Positions 30,744 to 41,951 are shown, counted from the first letter of the stretch. The stretch: DNA of 64,000 nucleotides from Holosporaceae bacterium (GCA_022646525.1 CP060261.1:372001-436000); one strand, 5' to 3'. The notes: a model not told the origin generated them from the sequence alone. Program-made: numbers and translations.

Positions 30744-31771
30744 ATGACAGAAAGAATTATATCTCCTGAAGAGCAACAAGAAGAAACAGAAGTGCGCACA
30801 ACTTTGCGCCCCTTTTGTTGGATGAATTTGTCGGCCAAGGGCGTTGAAAAAACCTTCATATTTTATTCAAGCAGCAAAAAAGCGTTCAGAATCACTCGAC
30901 CATGTTTTTGTTTTATGGACCACCCGGTTTGGGGAAAACCACTTTGGCACAAATTGTGGCCCATGAATTGGGCGTTGGGTTTCGTACCACATCGGGCCCT
31001 ATTATTAGTCGGGCTGGAGACTTGGCTGCCATTTTAACAAACCTACAACCCCACGATGTTTTGTTTATTGATGAGATTCACCGACTCAGCTCTGTGGTTG
31101 AAGAAGTGTTATATCCCGCCATGGAAGATCGCAAGCTAGATTTGATGATTGGTGAAGGGCCTTCTGCACGCTCTGTACAAATTGATTTACCTCCTTTTAC
31201 ATTAATTGGGGCGACCACGCGGTCGGGATTAATTACGCGCCCGCTTCGTGAACGTTTTGGTATTCCCTTGCTTTAAAATTTTATACAGCAGCAGAGTTGG
31301 CCATTATTCTGAAAAAAGCTGCTTTAAAAATGGACTTCTCTTTAGACGATGTGGCGGCCCAAGAAATCGGAAGCCGGGCCGGGGCACACCACGGGTTGCG
31401 TTGCGACTTTTAAAACAGGTTCGTGACATGGCATTTGTTTGGGAGCCAAGCCGTTGTGGATCAAAAGACAGCATCAAAGGCCCTATCTGAAATGGAAATA
31501 GATGCGGAAGGTTTTGATCAAGCTGATCGACGATATATGTCTGTGATTGCAGAGCATTATCAAGGTGGCCCCTGTGGGTGTGGAAACATTGGCCGCTGTT
31601 TTGTCAGAGCAACGAGACGTTATTGAAGAAGTTGTTGAACCGTATCTTATTCAAAAAGGATTCATTCATCGAACACTACGTGGGCGGATGCTTACCCGCA
31701 CAGCTTTTGAGTTTATGGGCATCACGCCACCGAAAAATTTTGACCCTACGTCTGTTGTGGAAGAAGAATGA
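30744..31771 (+). CDS. ruvB: Holliday junction branch migration helicase RuvB, frameshifted
   Basis: AAA+ motor of branch migration. Walker A FYGPPGLGKTTLAQIVAHEL, Walker B VLFIDEIHRLSSVVEEVLYP, sensor region LIGATTRSGLITRPLRERFG and the C-terminal winged helix with PYLIQKGFIHRTLRGRM are all present. Breaks lie near 30810-30895, 31262, 31375 (a G/C run), 31440 and 31570. Overall span corresponds to about 342 residues, the normal length. The stop overlaps the ybgC ATG. Confidence 0.92.
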
Positions 31772-32179
31772 GCACAGGCACTATTCGAGAAAAAAAACAT
31801 TTTTTGATGTGCGTGTTTATTATGAAGATACCGATGCGGGGGTATTGTATATTATGCTAACTATCTTAAGTTTGCCGAGCGTGGACGCACAGAATTTCTG
31901 CGTCATTTAGGGTTTAACCAACAAGCCCTTGCTGCAGAAAAAGACTTTTGTTTTGTTGTCTCAAAAGCATCGGTGACCTATCTGACACCGTTGCGACTCG
32001 ATGATGTGATAGAGGTTCAAACAAAAATTGAATCTTGTTCAAAAATCTCTATAACTTTTAAACAAGATCTGTGTAAAAACAATCAATCTGCTGCCACGTT
32101 GAATGTAGTGGTTGTTGGCCTTGATAGTAAAACGGACCGTCCAAAGGCTTTGCCTCAAGATATCAAAGAAAAAAAATGA
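31768..32179 (+). CDS. ybgC: Tol-Pal-associated acyl-CoA thioesterase YbgC, frameshifted
   Basis: Hot-dog-fold thioesterase usually heading the tol-pal operon. After MSTGTIREKKHFF one base is missing (A/T runs near 31795), then FDVRVYYEDTDAGVLY carries the catalytic Asp; a second break near 31855 precedes ANYLKFAERGRTEFLRHLG. The remaining half (SVTYLTPLRLDDVIEVQTKI) is open. The ATG overlaps the ruvB stop by 4 bases, so ruv and tol genes appear transcriptionally joined. Confidence 0.9.
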
Positions 32180-32191
32180 TGGAGTTTATGA

Positions 32192-32841
32192 ATGATTGAT
32201 ACAAAAGCGGGAAAAGTTCTCGTAAAAGGGGAGGCGATCGCACAAAAAACTTTTGGTATGTGGGATTTGTTTTGGGGGCTGATCCTTTCGTAAAAAACAA
32301 TCATGTTGTTGTTAGTAGGGGCATCTGTTTTTTAGTTGGGCCCTGCTTTTTCAAAAGTGAAAGTGTTATGGCAGCTTCGGAAATCTTTACATCTTTTTGA
32401 TGAGAATTTACCGCTTTCGGTTTTGATGTCTGAGCTTAAGAAAGAAAACTCTCCTTTGCGAATTTGATTAAAACTGTTGAACAATCAAAAAAGAAAAGGT
32501 GTTGCGTTAGAGGTGCTTCTAAACCGTACGTTGCAGCGTGAAATGAAGCCCTTAGAGCAGCATGTTGATTTTCTAGCAACACTGAGTTCATCAGCCCCAT
32601 TTGTAGGTTTGTTGGGAACGGTTTGGGGTATTATGAATAGCTTTCAATCAATCGCCATAAGTCAAAATACAAGTTTAGATGTGGTTGCCCTGGCATTGCC
32701 GAGGCATTGGCTGCCACAGCCTTAGGGCTGATTGTCGCCATTCCTGCAGGTATTATGTATAACCGCTTAAGCGTGTATATCACCCAAGTCGGAGACATCA
32801 TGAATATTTTGGCAGACCAACTGAGTGAAAAAAAAGGGTAA
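32192..32841 (+). CDS. tolQ: Tol-Pal system proton channel protein TolQ, frameshifted
   Basis: Inner-membrane subunit that with TolR uses the proton gradient to energise TolA during division. Read across frames: MIDTKAGKVLVKGEAIAQ, TFGMWDLFWGADPFVK, a first membrane helix (LLLVGASVFSWALLFQKVK), PLEQHVDFLATLSSSAPFVG-like residues (32545-32605), GLLGTVWGIMNSFQSIA, and GIAEALAATALGLIVAIPAG. Breaks fall near 32275-32300, 32340, 32465 and 32690. Span of about 216 residues is typical. Confidence 0.88.
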
Positions 32842-32844
32842 CCT

Positions 32845-33267
32845 ATGTCGCGTCGTTTTCAGAGAAAAACAGCAAAGCGATATAAGCCGCTGAGCGAAAT
32901 CAACGTGACACCTTTTGTAGATGTGATGTTGGTGCTTTTAATTGTTTTTATGATTTCAGCGCCGCTATTAACGGCGGGCGTTGAAGTCAATTTGCCCCGT
33001 ACAAAAGCCACCCCCCTTCGTGCAAAAAAAGATCCTATTATTTTAACGGTGAATCGAGAGGGCCATGTTTTTATTCAAAATCAAAAAATACCTCTTCACC
33101 GATTAGGGGCTAAGTTGCAGGCTGTAACGCAAGCCAATCGAGATACAACAATCTATGTGCGTGCCGATCAAAAAAACAAATATGGGCGTGTCATGACGGT
33201 TATGGGGCACATTAATCAGGCTGGATTCCAAAACGTGGCATTGGTGACAGAGACGCAAGGTGGGTGA
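32845..33267 (+). CDS. tolR: Tol-Pal system protein TolR
   Basis: Partner of TolQ in the proton channel. Intact, 140 residues. SEINVTPFVDVMLVLLIVFM contains the membrane helix with the proton-binding Asp; the periplasmic part reads VEVNLPRTKATPL, DPIILTVNREGHVFI and TIYVRADQKNKYGRVMTVM, typical of TolR/ExbD. Its TGA overlaps the tolA ATG. Confidence 0.95.
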   Translation: MSRRFQRKTAKRYKPLSEINVTPFVDVMLVLLIVFMISAPLLTAGVEVNLPRTKATPLRAKKDPIILTVNREGHVFIQNQKIPLHRLGAKLQAVTQANRDTTIYVRADQKNKYGRVMTVMGHINQAGFQNVALVTETQGG

Positions 33268-33992
33268 TGAACCAGTGGTCTTTTTTTTCTTCCCTGTTGC
33301 TTCATGTTTTTGTTGGTCTGCTTTTTTTTATAGGCATGCCTCAGTCAAAGCCGGCACCTGCGCCCCTTCGACCATTGCCTGTGAAATTAGTCCCTATCGG
33401 GATGTTGACTCAGTCACCTAAAAAGACTGCTCATCAAAAAACAAAAATAAAAAAACAGCCTGAGCGCGTCCCACTGAAAAAATCTTCTACATCAACACCA
33501 GAAAAAGAAAAAGCAGTGCCGCTTCCTGAAAAGAAAGTACAAAGTTCTTCTGATCAAACAAAAGAATCACCAAAAAAACAGCAAGATCATTTTGAGGATG
33601 TTTTAAAAACAGTTGAAACTTTAGCAGAAGAAAAAGGAAAGCCTAAAAAAGACAGCTTTGATTCTGATTTGATTTCAGACAAGATTAGCCTGTCCGAACT
33701 CGATGCGTTGCGACAACAAATTCAAGGGTGTTGGTTAGTGCCACCCGGTGTTTTGGCCGAGCGGGACTTAATGATTGAAGTGGGCATTCATCTTGATGCG
33801 CAGGCACATATTCAAAAAATAAAAATTTTGAATGGGGCACCGTCTCGAAAATCGGCCGTCTTTAAGGTGGCCGTGCAAAGTATTCGACAAGCATTAAAGG
33901 CACCCGAGTGTACACCCCTTCGTGTGCCGCTTGATAAGTATGCAAGTTGGAAATATTGTGTTCTTAGATTTAGCCCCCGGGGGATTGGATGA
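33267..33992 (+). CDS. tolA: Cell envelope protein TolA
   Basis: Links the inner-membrane TolQR motor to TolB and the outer membrane. A single N-terminal helix (SSLLLHVFVGLLFFIGMP) is followed by a Lys/Pro/Glu/Ser-rich stretch of about 120 residues and a compact C-terminal domain (LSELDALRQQIQGCWLVPPG, AVQSIRQALKAPECTPLRVP) of the TonB/TolA type. It is short for a TolA because the helical middle domain is reduced. The last ten codons may be shifted: another frame near 33950 would give NIVFLDLAPGGLD. It overlaps tolB. Confidence 0.85.
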   Translation: MNQWSFFSSLLLHVFVGLLFFIGMPQSKPAPAPLRPLPVKLVPIGMLTQSPKKTAHQKTKIKKQPERVPLKKSSTSTPEKEKAVPLPEKKVQSSSDQTKESPKKQQDHFEDVLKTVETLAEEKGKPKKDSFDSDLISDKISLSELDALRQQIQGCWLVPPGVLAERDLMIEVGIHLDAQAHIQKIKILNGAPSRKSAVFKVAVQSIRQALKAPECTPLRVPLDKYASWKYCVLRFSPRGIG

Positions 33993-35313
33993 TGAAAAGA
34001 TTTTTTTCCTAACATTGATGTGGGGGGCTTTAGTATGGTGTGGTGTTTCGCTTGATATTCAACAAGGCACCTTAAAACCTTTTCAGTTGGCCGTGCCATC
34101 CATGGAAGGGATACAGCTTTTACTGAGAAAATACGTGGTGTGCTTGTGAATGACTTACGATCATCTGGATTTGTTCAGGTTGTGACTAAAGATGCCTATG
34201 TAGAAGAAGAACCTTCTTTTTGTCGATACCTCAATTCGAAAGTTGGCGTCTTATCAATTGTCAGGGCATTTTTATTGGCAAAGGTTTCTGTAGAAGGGAG
34301 CACCTTACCGTTCAGTTTAAACTGTGGGATGTTTATGGCAGGGCACGCCAACTTGATTTTACGCTTAAGACACTCACCAAAGATTGGCGTCGTTTGGCCC
34401 ACATTATGGCCGATAAAATATATGCATCTATTACTGGCGATCCAGGATATTTTGATACGCGTATTGTTTATATTTCTGAAACAGGTTTCCAGAAAAAAAA
34501 AAAAAGCGCTTGGCACTGATGGACCAAGATGGGGCCAATCATCAGTACTTAACGGGGGGGCATATGCCCGTGATCACGCCTCGGTTTTCACCTGCAGAGC
34601 AAAAAATTGTTTATGTATCTTACGGAGAGGTGCAGCCAAAGCAAAAGTACATATTTGGGATTTTGAAAAAGATACACATGACATGCTTTCTGATTTGCCA
34701 GGCATTACGTATGCACCACGATTTTCTCCGGATGGGCAAACTATTGTGATGAGTCAGGCACGAAATGGGAACAGTCATATTTATGCGGTTGATTTGAAAT
34801 ACAAAAAACCACGTCAATTAACGAAAGGACTTTCCATCGATACATCGCCTTCATTTTCTCCAGATGGAAAAAAAAGATTGTTTTCAATTCAGATCGTGGG
34901 GGCGACGACAGCTTTACATCATGGATGCAGATGGTGACAATATAGAGCGCATCAGCTTTGGGAAAGGGGTTTATGCGACGCCTGTTTGGTCACCTGATGG
35001 GGACTGGATTGCCTTTACAAAAATTGAAGAAGGTCGTTTTATATTGGGATCATGAAAAAGATGGTACAGAAGAACAACTGATTGCCGATGGCTATTTTGT
35101 GGAAGGCCCTAGTTGGTCGCCAGATGGGCGCATGCTCACCTTTACAAACATGAATTCCCAAGTGGCAATAAAAATTTAGCACGCGTTTCCCTCTATAAAA
35201 TTCATCGAAGTGGTCGCTTTATGCATAAAATTGAAACACCCACGAAGGATCTGACCCTTCATGGTCGCCCCCGTTGCCCTTTCAACAAGGGTAGACTTGT
35301 CATTTCTAAATAA
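33992..35313 (+). CDS. tolB: Tol-Pal system beta-propeller protein TolB, heavily frameshifted
   Basis: Periplasmic protein that shuttles between Pal and TolA. The ATG at 33992 (another at 33989) begins a leader broken in a T run (34004-34010), then LTLMWGALVWCGVSLDIQQG, LKPFQLAVPSMEG, IRGVLVNDLRSSGFVQVV and VQFKLWDVYGRARQLDF of the N-terminal domain. The propeller is seen as repeats with 'FSPDG' or 'WSPDG': ITPRFSPAEQKIVYVSYG, YAPRFSPDGQTIVMSQA, SPSFSPDGKK, TPVWSPDGDWIAFTKIEEG and GPSWSPDGRMLTFT. At least eight breaks are needed. No pal gene follows. Confidence 0.88.
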
Positions 35314-35331
35314 AAATTCCATCATAAATTT

Positions 35332-36657
35332 ATGATTACGTATTTAAAACAAACTGGTTCGGCAATTATTTATTTCAATAATGAAATATTATGGGGATAC
35401 ATTGGCCTTTTTCTTATTTTGTCTTCTATTTTTTATCTAACCTTTCGATCAAGGTTTATGGTAATTCGTGATTTTCCAAAAATATTTCAATACTTCTTAA
35501 CATCAAGTCGTGCACCAAAAGAAAATAAATTTGGCACGTCTTCCTTAAAAGTTTTTTTCGCATCTCTTGGAGGATGTATTGGTATCGGCAACTTGGCAAC
35601 AGTAGCGATGGCTATCAAACTTGGGGGACCAGGAGCACTTTTCTGGGTTTGTCTTGTGTCTTTTCTGGGCGCGATCGTTAAATACGCCGAAATTTTTCTA
35701 GGGCTTAAGTTTCGGGTACGAAATACCTTTCGCGGTTATGATGGGGGCCCTATGTATTTTTTACAAAAGGCATTTCCAAAACTTAGATTTCTTCCGGTAC
35801 TTTCTTGTGTTTTCCTGTGTATCTATGGTGTTGATATTTATATGTTTTCAGTTGTAAAAACATCTTTTGTGCATAACTTTTCTTTGCCCACAACGCCTGT
35901 TGTTTTGATGCTTTTAGCATTAGTGCTAGTGAGTGTTTGGGGGGGGATTGAGCGTGTAGGCGGTATTTCTACCGTATTGTTGCCCGTTTTCCTGGTGCTG
36001 TATGCAGGACTAAGCTTATGGATGCTTGTGGAATATAGAGATGTATTTCCAGGACTTTTAAAAACAGTATTGATCTCTGCCTTTACAGGGCATGGTGCGG
36101 TTGGCGGGTTTGTGGGAAGTACGTTTATTCTAACACTGTCAAAAGGTTTATCAAGTGCGGCATACGCCAGTGATATTGGCGTGGGGTTTGCGTCTGTTTT
36201 GCAAAGCGAAGTGGCCAGTGATGACATTCAAAAACAGGCCAGTCTCTCTATTTTTGTTGTGTTCCTAAACACATTTGTTGTGTGTTTATGTAGTATGCTT
36301 TTGATTCTTGTGACAAACGTATGGCAGTTGCCTATTATGGATGGGGGGTTACTCATTCAAAAGGCGCTAACAACCAGCTTTAAGAATATGTCGTACTTTA
36401 TGCCATTTTTCCTTTTTCTTGTGGGGTATCCAAGCCTTATTTCAAGTTTGTTGGTGGGTGTGAAGGCAGCAAGGTTTATTCATAAAAAATGGGGTCCGCG
36501 CTTTTACTACTTATATGCTATTTTTTCTTTTGTTATTTTCTCGTATTTTTCTTCCTACTATGCGCTTATTTTTTTAGTCCTTGCCAGTGGGCTTTTAAAT
36601 GTTATAAATATGACGGCGATTCTAAAATTAAGACGTGATATTGATTTTACATTATAG
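35332..36657 (+). CDS. AGCS-family sodium:alanine/glycine symporter
   Basis: Sodium-coupled amino-acid importer of the inner membrane. Intact, 441 residues, about ten or eleven helices. Family signs are GGCIGIGNLATVAMAIKLGG, GAIVKYAEIFLGLKFR, FRGYDGGPMYFLQKA and SSAAYASDIGVGFASVLQSE. Substrate (alanine, glycine or another small amino acid) cannot be told. It begins 18 bases after tolB and is followed 6 bases later by a second amino-acid permease. Confidence 0.9.
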   Translation: MITYLKQTGSAIIYFNNEILWGYIGLFLILSSIFYLTFRSRFMVIRDFPKIFQYFLTSSRAPKENKFGTSSLKVFFASLGGCIGIGNLATVAMAIKLGGPGALFWVCLVSFLGAIVKYAEIFLGLKFRVRNTFRGYDGGPMYFLQKAFPKLRFLPVLSCVFLCIYGVDIYMFSVVKTSFVHNFSLPTTPVVLMLLALVLVSVWGGIERVGGISTVLLPVFLVLYAGLSLWMLVEYRDVFPGLLKTVLISAFTGHGAVGGFVGSTFILTLSKGLSSAAYASDIGVGFASVLQSEVASDDIQKQASLSIFVVFLNTFVVCLCSMLLILVTNVWQLPIMDGGLLIQKALTTSFKNMSYFMPFFLFLVGYPSLISSLLVGVKAARFIHKKWGPRFYYLYAIFSFVIFSYFSSYYALIFLVLASGLLNVINMTAILKLRRDIDFTL

Positions 36658-36663
36658 GTAATC

Positions 36664-37978
36664 ATGAAAAAGCAACTTGGATTTTGGTCAGTTCTGTCTC
36701 TTGTTATGGGTAATATGATAGGTGTAGGTATTTTTTGTAATGCCTTCTGTTCTGGCCCCTTTGGCAGTCTTAGTTTGATTGGATGGGGCGCCACCCTTTT
36801 GGGTGCCCTTTTTCTTGCGCTTATGTTTTCACGCATCTCAACACTTTTTCCTTCTGCAGGAGGAGGAGGCCCTTATGCTTATGCACGTGCAGGGCTTGGA
36901 GATTTTATTGGATTTCAAACCGCTTGGACGTATTGGGTATCGTTATGGATTGGTAGTGTGGCCACAATTGTAAGCACTATTGGGTATTTATCTTTGTTTT
37001 TCCCAACCCTAATGACAGATCGGCATGTCACATTAGGATTTGGCCTGTTTGTTGTATGGGGGCTGACCCTTATTAACCTTGTCAGCATATCCCTTTCAGG
37101 GCGTTTCCAAATTGTGATGACAGTGTTAAAGCTATTGCCGCTTGTGATGTTGTTTTTCTTTGGTTTGCCTCATGTTGAAGCTGTGAATTTTTCTGTTTTT
37201 TAACCCCAGTGGAAAACCCGCTTTTATGGCTTTTATAGAAGTCATGACACTTACGATGTGGGCCTTTATTGGGGTAGAGTCTGCTACGATTCCGTCAGAT
37301 TATGTTGAAAATCCTAAGCGAAATATTCCATTGGGAACTTTCTGGGGCACCCTGTTAGTGGGTCTCGTCTATATCGCGATTTCAGCTCTAGTAATTGGTA
37401 TTGTGCCAAATAATCTTTTGCAAAATGTGCCGGCACCCTTTGCACTAGCGGCACAAACAGTATTTGGACCAAAAGGAGCAATGCTTGTAGCAGCAACGGC
37501 TGTGATTGCTGCTGTAGGGTCGTTGAATGGATGGTTTTTAATCCAAGCTCAAATTCCTATGGCAGCATCATTAGATGGCCTCTTTCCCCACCAATTTGGT
37601 AAAACAGATAAAAGAGGCGTACCCGCATTTGGGTTAATTTTGTCAGGCCTTTTAATGTCACTTCTTTTGGTTGTGAGCCAGCAAGAGACCCTTATACAAA
37701 CATTTCAGTTTATGATTACGCTAGGCACGCTTTCTATTTTACTGACGTACCTTTTTTCTGCTTTGTCTGAATTGGTTTTTTATGTAGAGCGCCCACAAAC
37801 ATTTAAGAAGAAGAACCTTCTTAAAGTATCGTGTCTTGCGATTCCCACTATTATCTATATTTTGTTTGCCATTTATGGTGCGGGGCGTGATGTGATCACT
37901 TGGGGCAGTCTTTTATTTTTTGGAAGCGCTCCATTATATGTGTTGGTTCGTTTCCAAAAATATCGATCTCAGTCTTAA
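36664..37978 (+). CDS. APC-family amino-acid permease or antiporter, one frameshift
   Basis: Amino acid/polyamine transporter of the AdiC/PotE-like group. MKKQLGFWSVLSLVMGNMIG and VGIFCNAFCSGPFGSLSL show the first helix with the unwound GxGIF-type motif. A base is missing in the T run at 37196-37202; the protein then continues FNPSGKPAFMAFIEVMTLTM, WAFIGVESATIPSDYVENPK and NGWFLIQAQIPMAASLDGLF. Total about 437 residues with twelve helices. Start 6 bases after the AGCS symporter stop suggests co-transcription. Substrate unknown. Confidence 0.87.
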
Positions 37979-37991
37979 TAAATTGCGTGTT

Positions 37992-39292
37992 CTAGGCTTT
38001 GACCCCTTGAATCAGCGCATGGTTCTTTTTTCCAGAAGAAAGACGCAGGGTTATATGATCTTGAAAATCATTGGCAGTGACTTGTAGATTTTCATCTTCA
38101 ACATTTTCGCCGTTAAGTTTGCAGCCTCCTCCTCGAATAAGTCGTCGTCCTCGCCATTACTTTTTGCAAGGCCGCTTTCGATAAGTAAGTAAAGAACTGA
38201 AACACCTTCATCAAACTTTTTATAATCAATTTTAATAATAGGCAGCGATGATTTGAGAATGGGGTTGCCCATCGCATCTTCCCCCTCTACTTCAACTTCA
38301 AAGCTGGATGATTTAAAAATTTTTTGGATTGTATCATGAATAGCTGGCAACGATTCTTTGCCATGGGCAAGCGTTGTTGCTTCATCTGCAAGTTTTACTT
38401 TCAGTGCATTTAACTCAGCACCAGACACATCTTTAAACTGATCCACCTCTTTAGGGTCCATATCTGTATAAATCTTAAGAAGTTTAAGCACATCGGCATC
38501 TTCTACATTCCGCCAGAACTGCCAATAGTCATAAGGAGAGAGACTTTCTTTGTTTAGCCAAATAGCTCCTTTTTCCGTTTTACCCATTTTTTGTCCACTA
38601 TTTGTCGTCAGAAGAGGACATGTGAGACCAAAAGCTTCCTTATCACTTAGGCGGCGGATTAAATCAGTACCGCTGACAATGTTACCCCACTGATCGGAAC
38701 CACCGCACTCAAGAACACAGTCATGGCTTTTGTGAAGGTGCAAAAAGTCATAGGCCTGTAAAATCATATAGTTAAATTCAAGAAAAGAAAGTGACTGTTC
38801 TCGCTCAAGGCGCATGCGCACACTGTCAAAAGTCATCATACGATTAACAGAAATAAATCGGCCAACCTTTCGAAGAAGGTCAAGGTATTTTATATCTTTA
38901 AACCAATCATTGTTATCTAAAAGAAGTGCGCTTTCAGGCTGATCGTTAAACTGAAGAAATTTTTTAAAAACACCTTTAATGGTTTTCGTATTTTCTTGAA
39001 TGACTTTTTCATCAAGAAGCGGCCGCGCAGTATCTTTCCACGTGGGGTCGCCTAATTTTGTCGTGGCACCGCCCATCAAAACAATAGGCCGGTGGCCGTG
39101 ACGTTGCCCGATGCGCATAATCATGATTTGCATCAGGTTTCCAATATGAAGACTGGGGGCCGTTGCATCATATCCGATGTAAAAAGAAATTGATTTTTTG
39201 GCTGTGAGGGCATCCAACGTATCTAGGTTGGTGCATTGATGAATCAACCCACGGGATTCAAGTTCTTTTAAAAAAGGTGAATTAAGTTTCAT
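37992..39292 (-). CDS. tyrS: Tyrosyl-tRNA synthetase, one frameshift near the C-terminus
   Basis: Class I synthetase charging tRNA-Tyr. IGYDATAPSLHIGNLMQIMI has the HIGH motif, MGGATTKLGDPTWKD follows, and GQKMGKTEKGAIWLNKE is the KMSKS equivalent. LEFNYMILQAYDFLHL and CGGSDQWGNIVSGTDLIRR bind tyrosine and tRNA. A break near 38145 moves the S4 RNA-binding end into another frame: ARRLIRGGGCKLNGENVEDE and ITLRLSSGKKNHALI, ending at TAG 37992-37994 rather than the in-frame stop at 38051. Full length about 433 residues, normal. Confidence 0.94.
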
Positions 39293-39347
39293 GTATTCCT
39301 AATGAAGAGTTGCCGATTCTTTTTTGTAACTAAAGACGGCACGAGAA

Positions 39348-41911
39348 TCAAGGATCAAGATACCAAACAAGGCCCAAGTTAAATTCATTGTTGACCAAGG
39401 TAATCTTTTCATAAAGTGCTGTGTTTGTATTATCTTTAAATTTGATACCCGGCATATAGTCAACAATGTAGTCACCACGAACGGCGAGACGATCTGTAAT
39501 AAAGGTTTCAATTCCTGCCCCCACACGAATACCTAATGCATAACTGTTAGAGGACCCATTAACTGCGAAAGATCGTGCAGCATCGCTGCTGGTCCCTTTA
39601 TGGGAGACTTGTCCGCCAACAATACCGATACGGCCATAGCCAATGGTGCCATGGTTAAATATGTAGCCAGCACGTCCCGTTAATCCCCATAGCCAGCGAA
39701 GTTTATTGCTATATCGTTGGGTCACATTACCATTTGCATCTGCAAGAGATTCACTAATAATTGGCTTTGTAAGATCAAGTTGGATGGTCTGAAAAGAAGA
39801 ATCTATCGCCATGTTCAGACCATCCCGCAATAATGCTCCAAGAAGGATCAAGGGCGGATCCCTGTCCATCATAAATGGTTCCGGTGGCACCTGTTAACCC
39901 ATACATTTTTCGGTGATTCGTGAGGGTAGAGATACCTCCTGACAAACCAAAGTAAAAGCCTGAGCCAACACTTTCCTCAAACACACCAGCCACAGAGGGG
40001 CCTGCCATGGGGCTAAATTTATACGAGCCGCCCATAGAGATTTGGTTAAGCATAAAACGTTCTTTTTTACTATTTGTGCCTTGCTGAGTGCGGAAGGTTT
40101 GGAAGTTAATTTGGGCGCCTTCAATCCGTACAGTAAACATATCATTCAATGCGGATTCAAGGCCTACACCGTACAAAAATCCTGCGCGTCGATCTCGACG
40201 ATAATTGTTCGGGAAAATAATTTCACCATCTGATGTGGAAGATCCATTATACTGGAAAGCACCACTAACGGCCCCAAATCGTCCATAGAGAAGGGATGTT
40301 GGTGTGATGTAATACCCAACACGTCCAGAGACGCCCCACATGTATTTGATATCAGAAGACGAATTATAGAAAGTGCCATTATTGAAGCTTGTTTTATCAT
40401 CAACGCCGTAAATACCAAAATCAGCCTCAACACCCCCATATAGTTTTCCAAAGTTGATACCATACCCAGCGAATACATGGGCAGCTCCTCCAAAATTATT
40501 GCTGAAAAGGTCTGTCGTGTATGTGGCATTTACATCTGTATGAGTTTTGTTTTCTCCACTGACGCTTGAGCCTTTGGCCCCTACATAAAACCCTGTGCCA
40601 ATGGTTGTGTAGGGGCGAATGCCGCCACGATAAACAACGCTTGATACTTCGCCTTCTTCTTTTTCAAGGTCGTCATAAGGCAGATCGTCAGCGGACGCAT
40701 CTACAAGCCAAGGAGGAGATTTATTGTCTCCTTGATTTAGGTACACCACGAAGCGCGCCAAATCTTTGCGTCCAAATCCTTTTTTACCAACGACGCGCGT
40801 TGTTTTTTGTACGTTTAAAATTAAACTTGTTTTTTTGTTATCAGATTGATCAACGCGGAAGCTATTGATTAATCCGCCTTTTTCACTGAGAACATCCACA
40901 TCACCCCAATCAATTTTAGGAAGCGTAATGGTGACTTCATTCGTGACCGTATTTTCTTTAACATCAAAATTTTCTACCTTAGATGTGGCTAGGCGCACGA
41001 TCGTGTCGTTGTTTTGACGAAGTATGTTAAAGCTTTTAACGGGCATTTCTTTTGATGTTGTTGCTGAATTTTTTGCATTCGAGGCCGCGGCAGAGGCGTG
41101 TGGAGATGTATGTGCACTCTTCATTTCTTTAGATTGCAAATCAATAACCAGTTTTGGGTGCCCACTTTGTACACCTAAAAGTTGTGCTTTACGTACACGT
41201 GTTCCTTTTTCGATAGAAAGCTCTATAGCTATATCGCCATTTTGATTGACGATGCGATATCCTTTAAACACACCAAATTGTTGATTTGATGAAAGCGCTG
41301 GGTTCCATTTTGTGAACTCAGCAGGTGTTACATATACTTTTGTAAAATCAGAATTCTCTTTTACAACAAACTTTGTCTGACGGGTAAGATCCATGACAAA
41401 TCGTGTGACATTATCTTTTTTACCAACGCGAAGACGTGTGACAGCCAAAGGGCCGCTTGCGGGTGGTAGAGAAGGTTGGCGCATCATTTGTGGTTTTGGA
41501 GCTGGGGATGCCATGGGTGCATAACCTTGGGGTGTGCCCTTTGCATAAAAGGTAAGGCTATAGTGATTCATGTCGTGTTGAATAACATCGCCCATCGTGA
41601 GGCGCTGGTCTTTTTTTATAACTAAGTCACCTGACCCATCTTCATAAGGGATGTAGGTATAATTAAGTCCTAAATTTGAAGTTCTGTTTCGAGAGGGTGT
41701 CCAATTTGTATTTTCGGAAACTCAATGAGTATTGTTTCCCATCTTCCATATCTGGTTCGGGTTGAAAAGGGTCATCAAACTGCAGCTCTAAAACAGAGGC
41801 GCCGTCAACTTCTTTGAAATCGCTTTTGTGTACAGAGAGAGACAAGGCCTGGCATGCCAATAGTAGTGATCCTAGGAAGGAAAACAGATATGCCTTTGTT
41901 TTATTTGTCAT
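39348..41911 (-). CDS. Large exported protein with AMIN-like repeats and two tandem outer-membrane beta-barrels
   Basis: Signal peptide MTNKTKAYLFSFLGSLLLAC, then about 330 residues of AMIN-like segments (RFVMDLTRQTKFVV, KLVIDLQSKEM, RFVVYLNQGD), with an Ala/Ser/Thr/Pro linker. A first Omp25/31-type barrel follows (YTTIGTGFYVGAKGSSVSG, FAGYGINFGKLYGGVEADFG, GGSYKFSP), then directly a second (GSGFYFGLSGGISTLTN, WLWGLTGRAGYIFNHGTIG, FNLGLVWYLDP). The frame is open from AMIN into the second barrel (41595-39775), so the fusion is not an artefact of joining frames. Breaks occur near 41660 and 39830. AMIN domains bind peptidoglycan or septal wall; an envelope-anchoring role is inferred. Length about 850 residues. 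Confidence 0.7.
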
Positions 41912-41951
41912 TTTTTATCCCTATTATATCAATATTTTACATAAAAAATAA

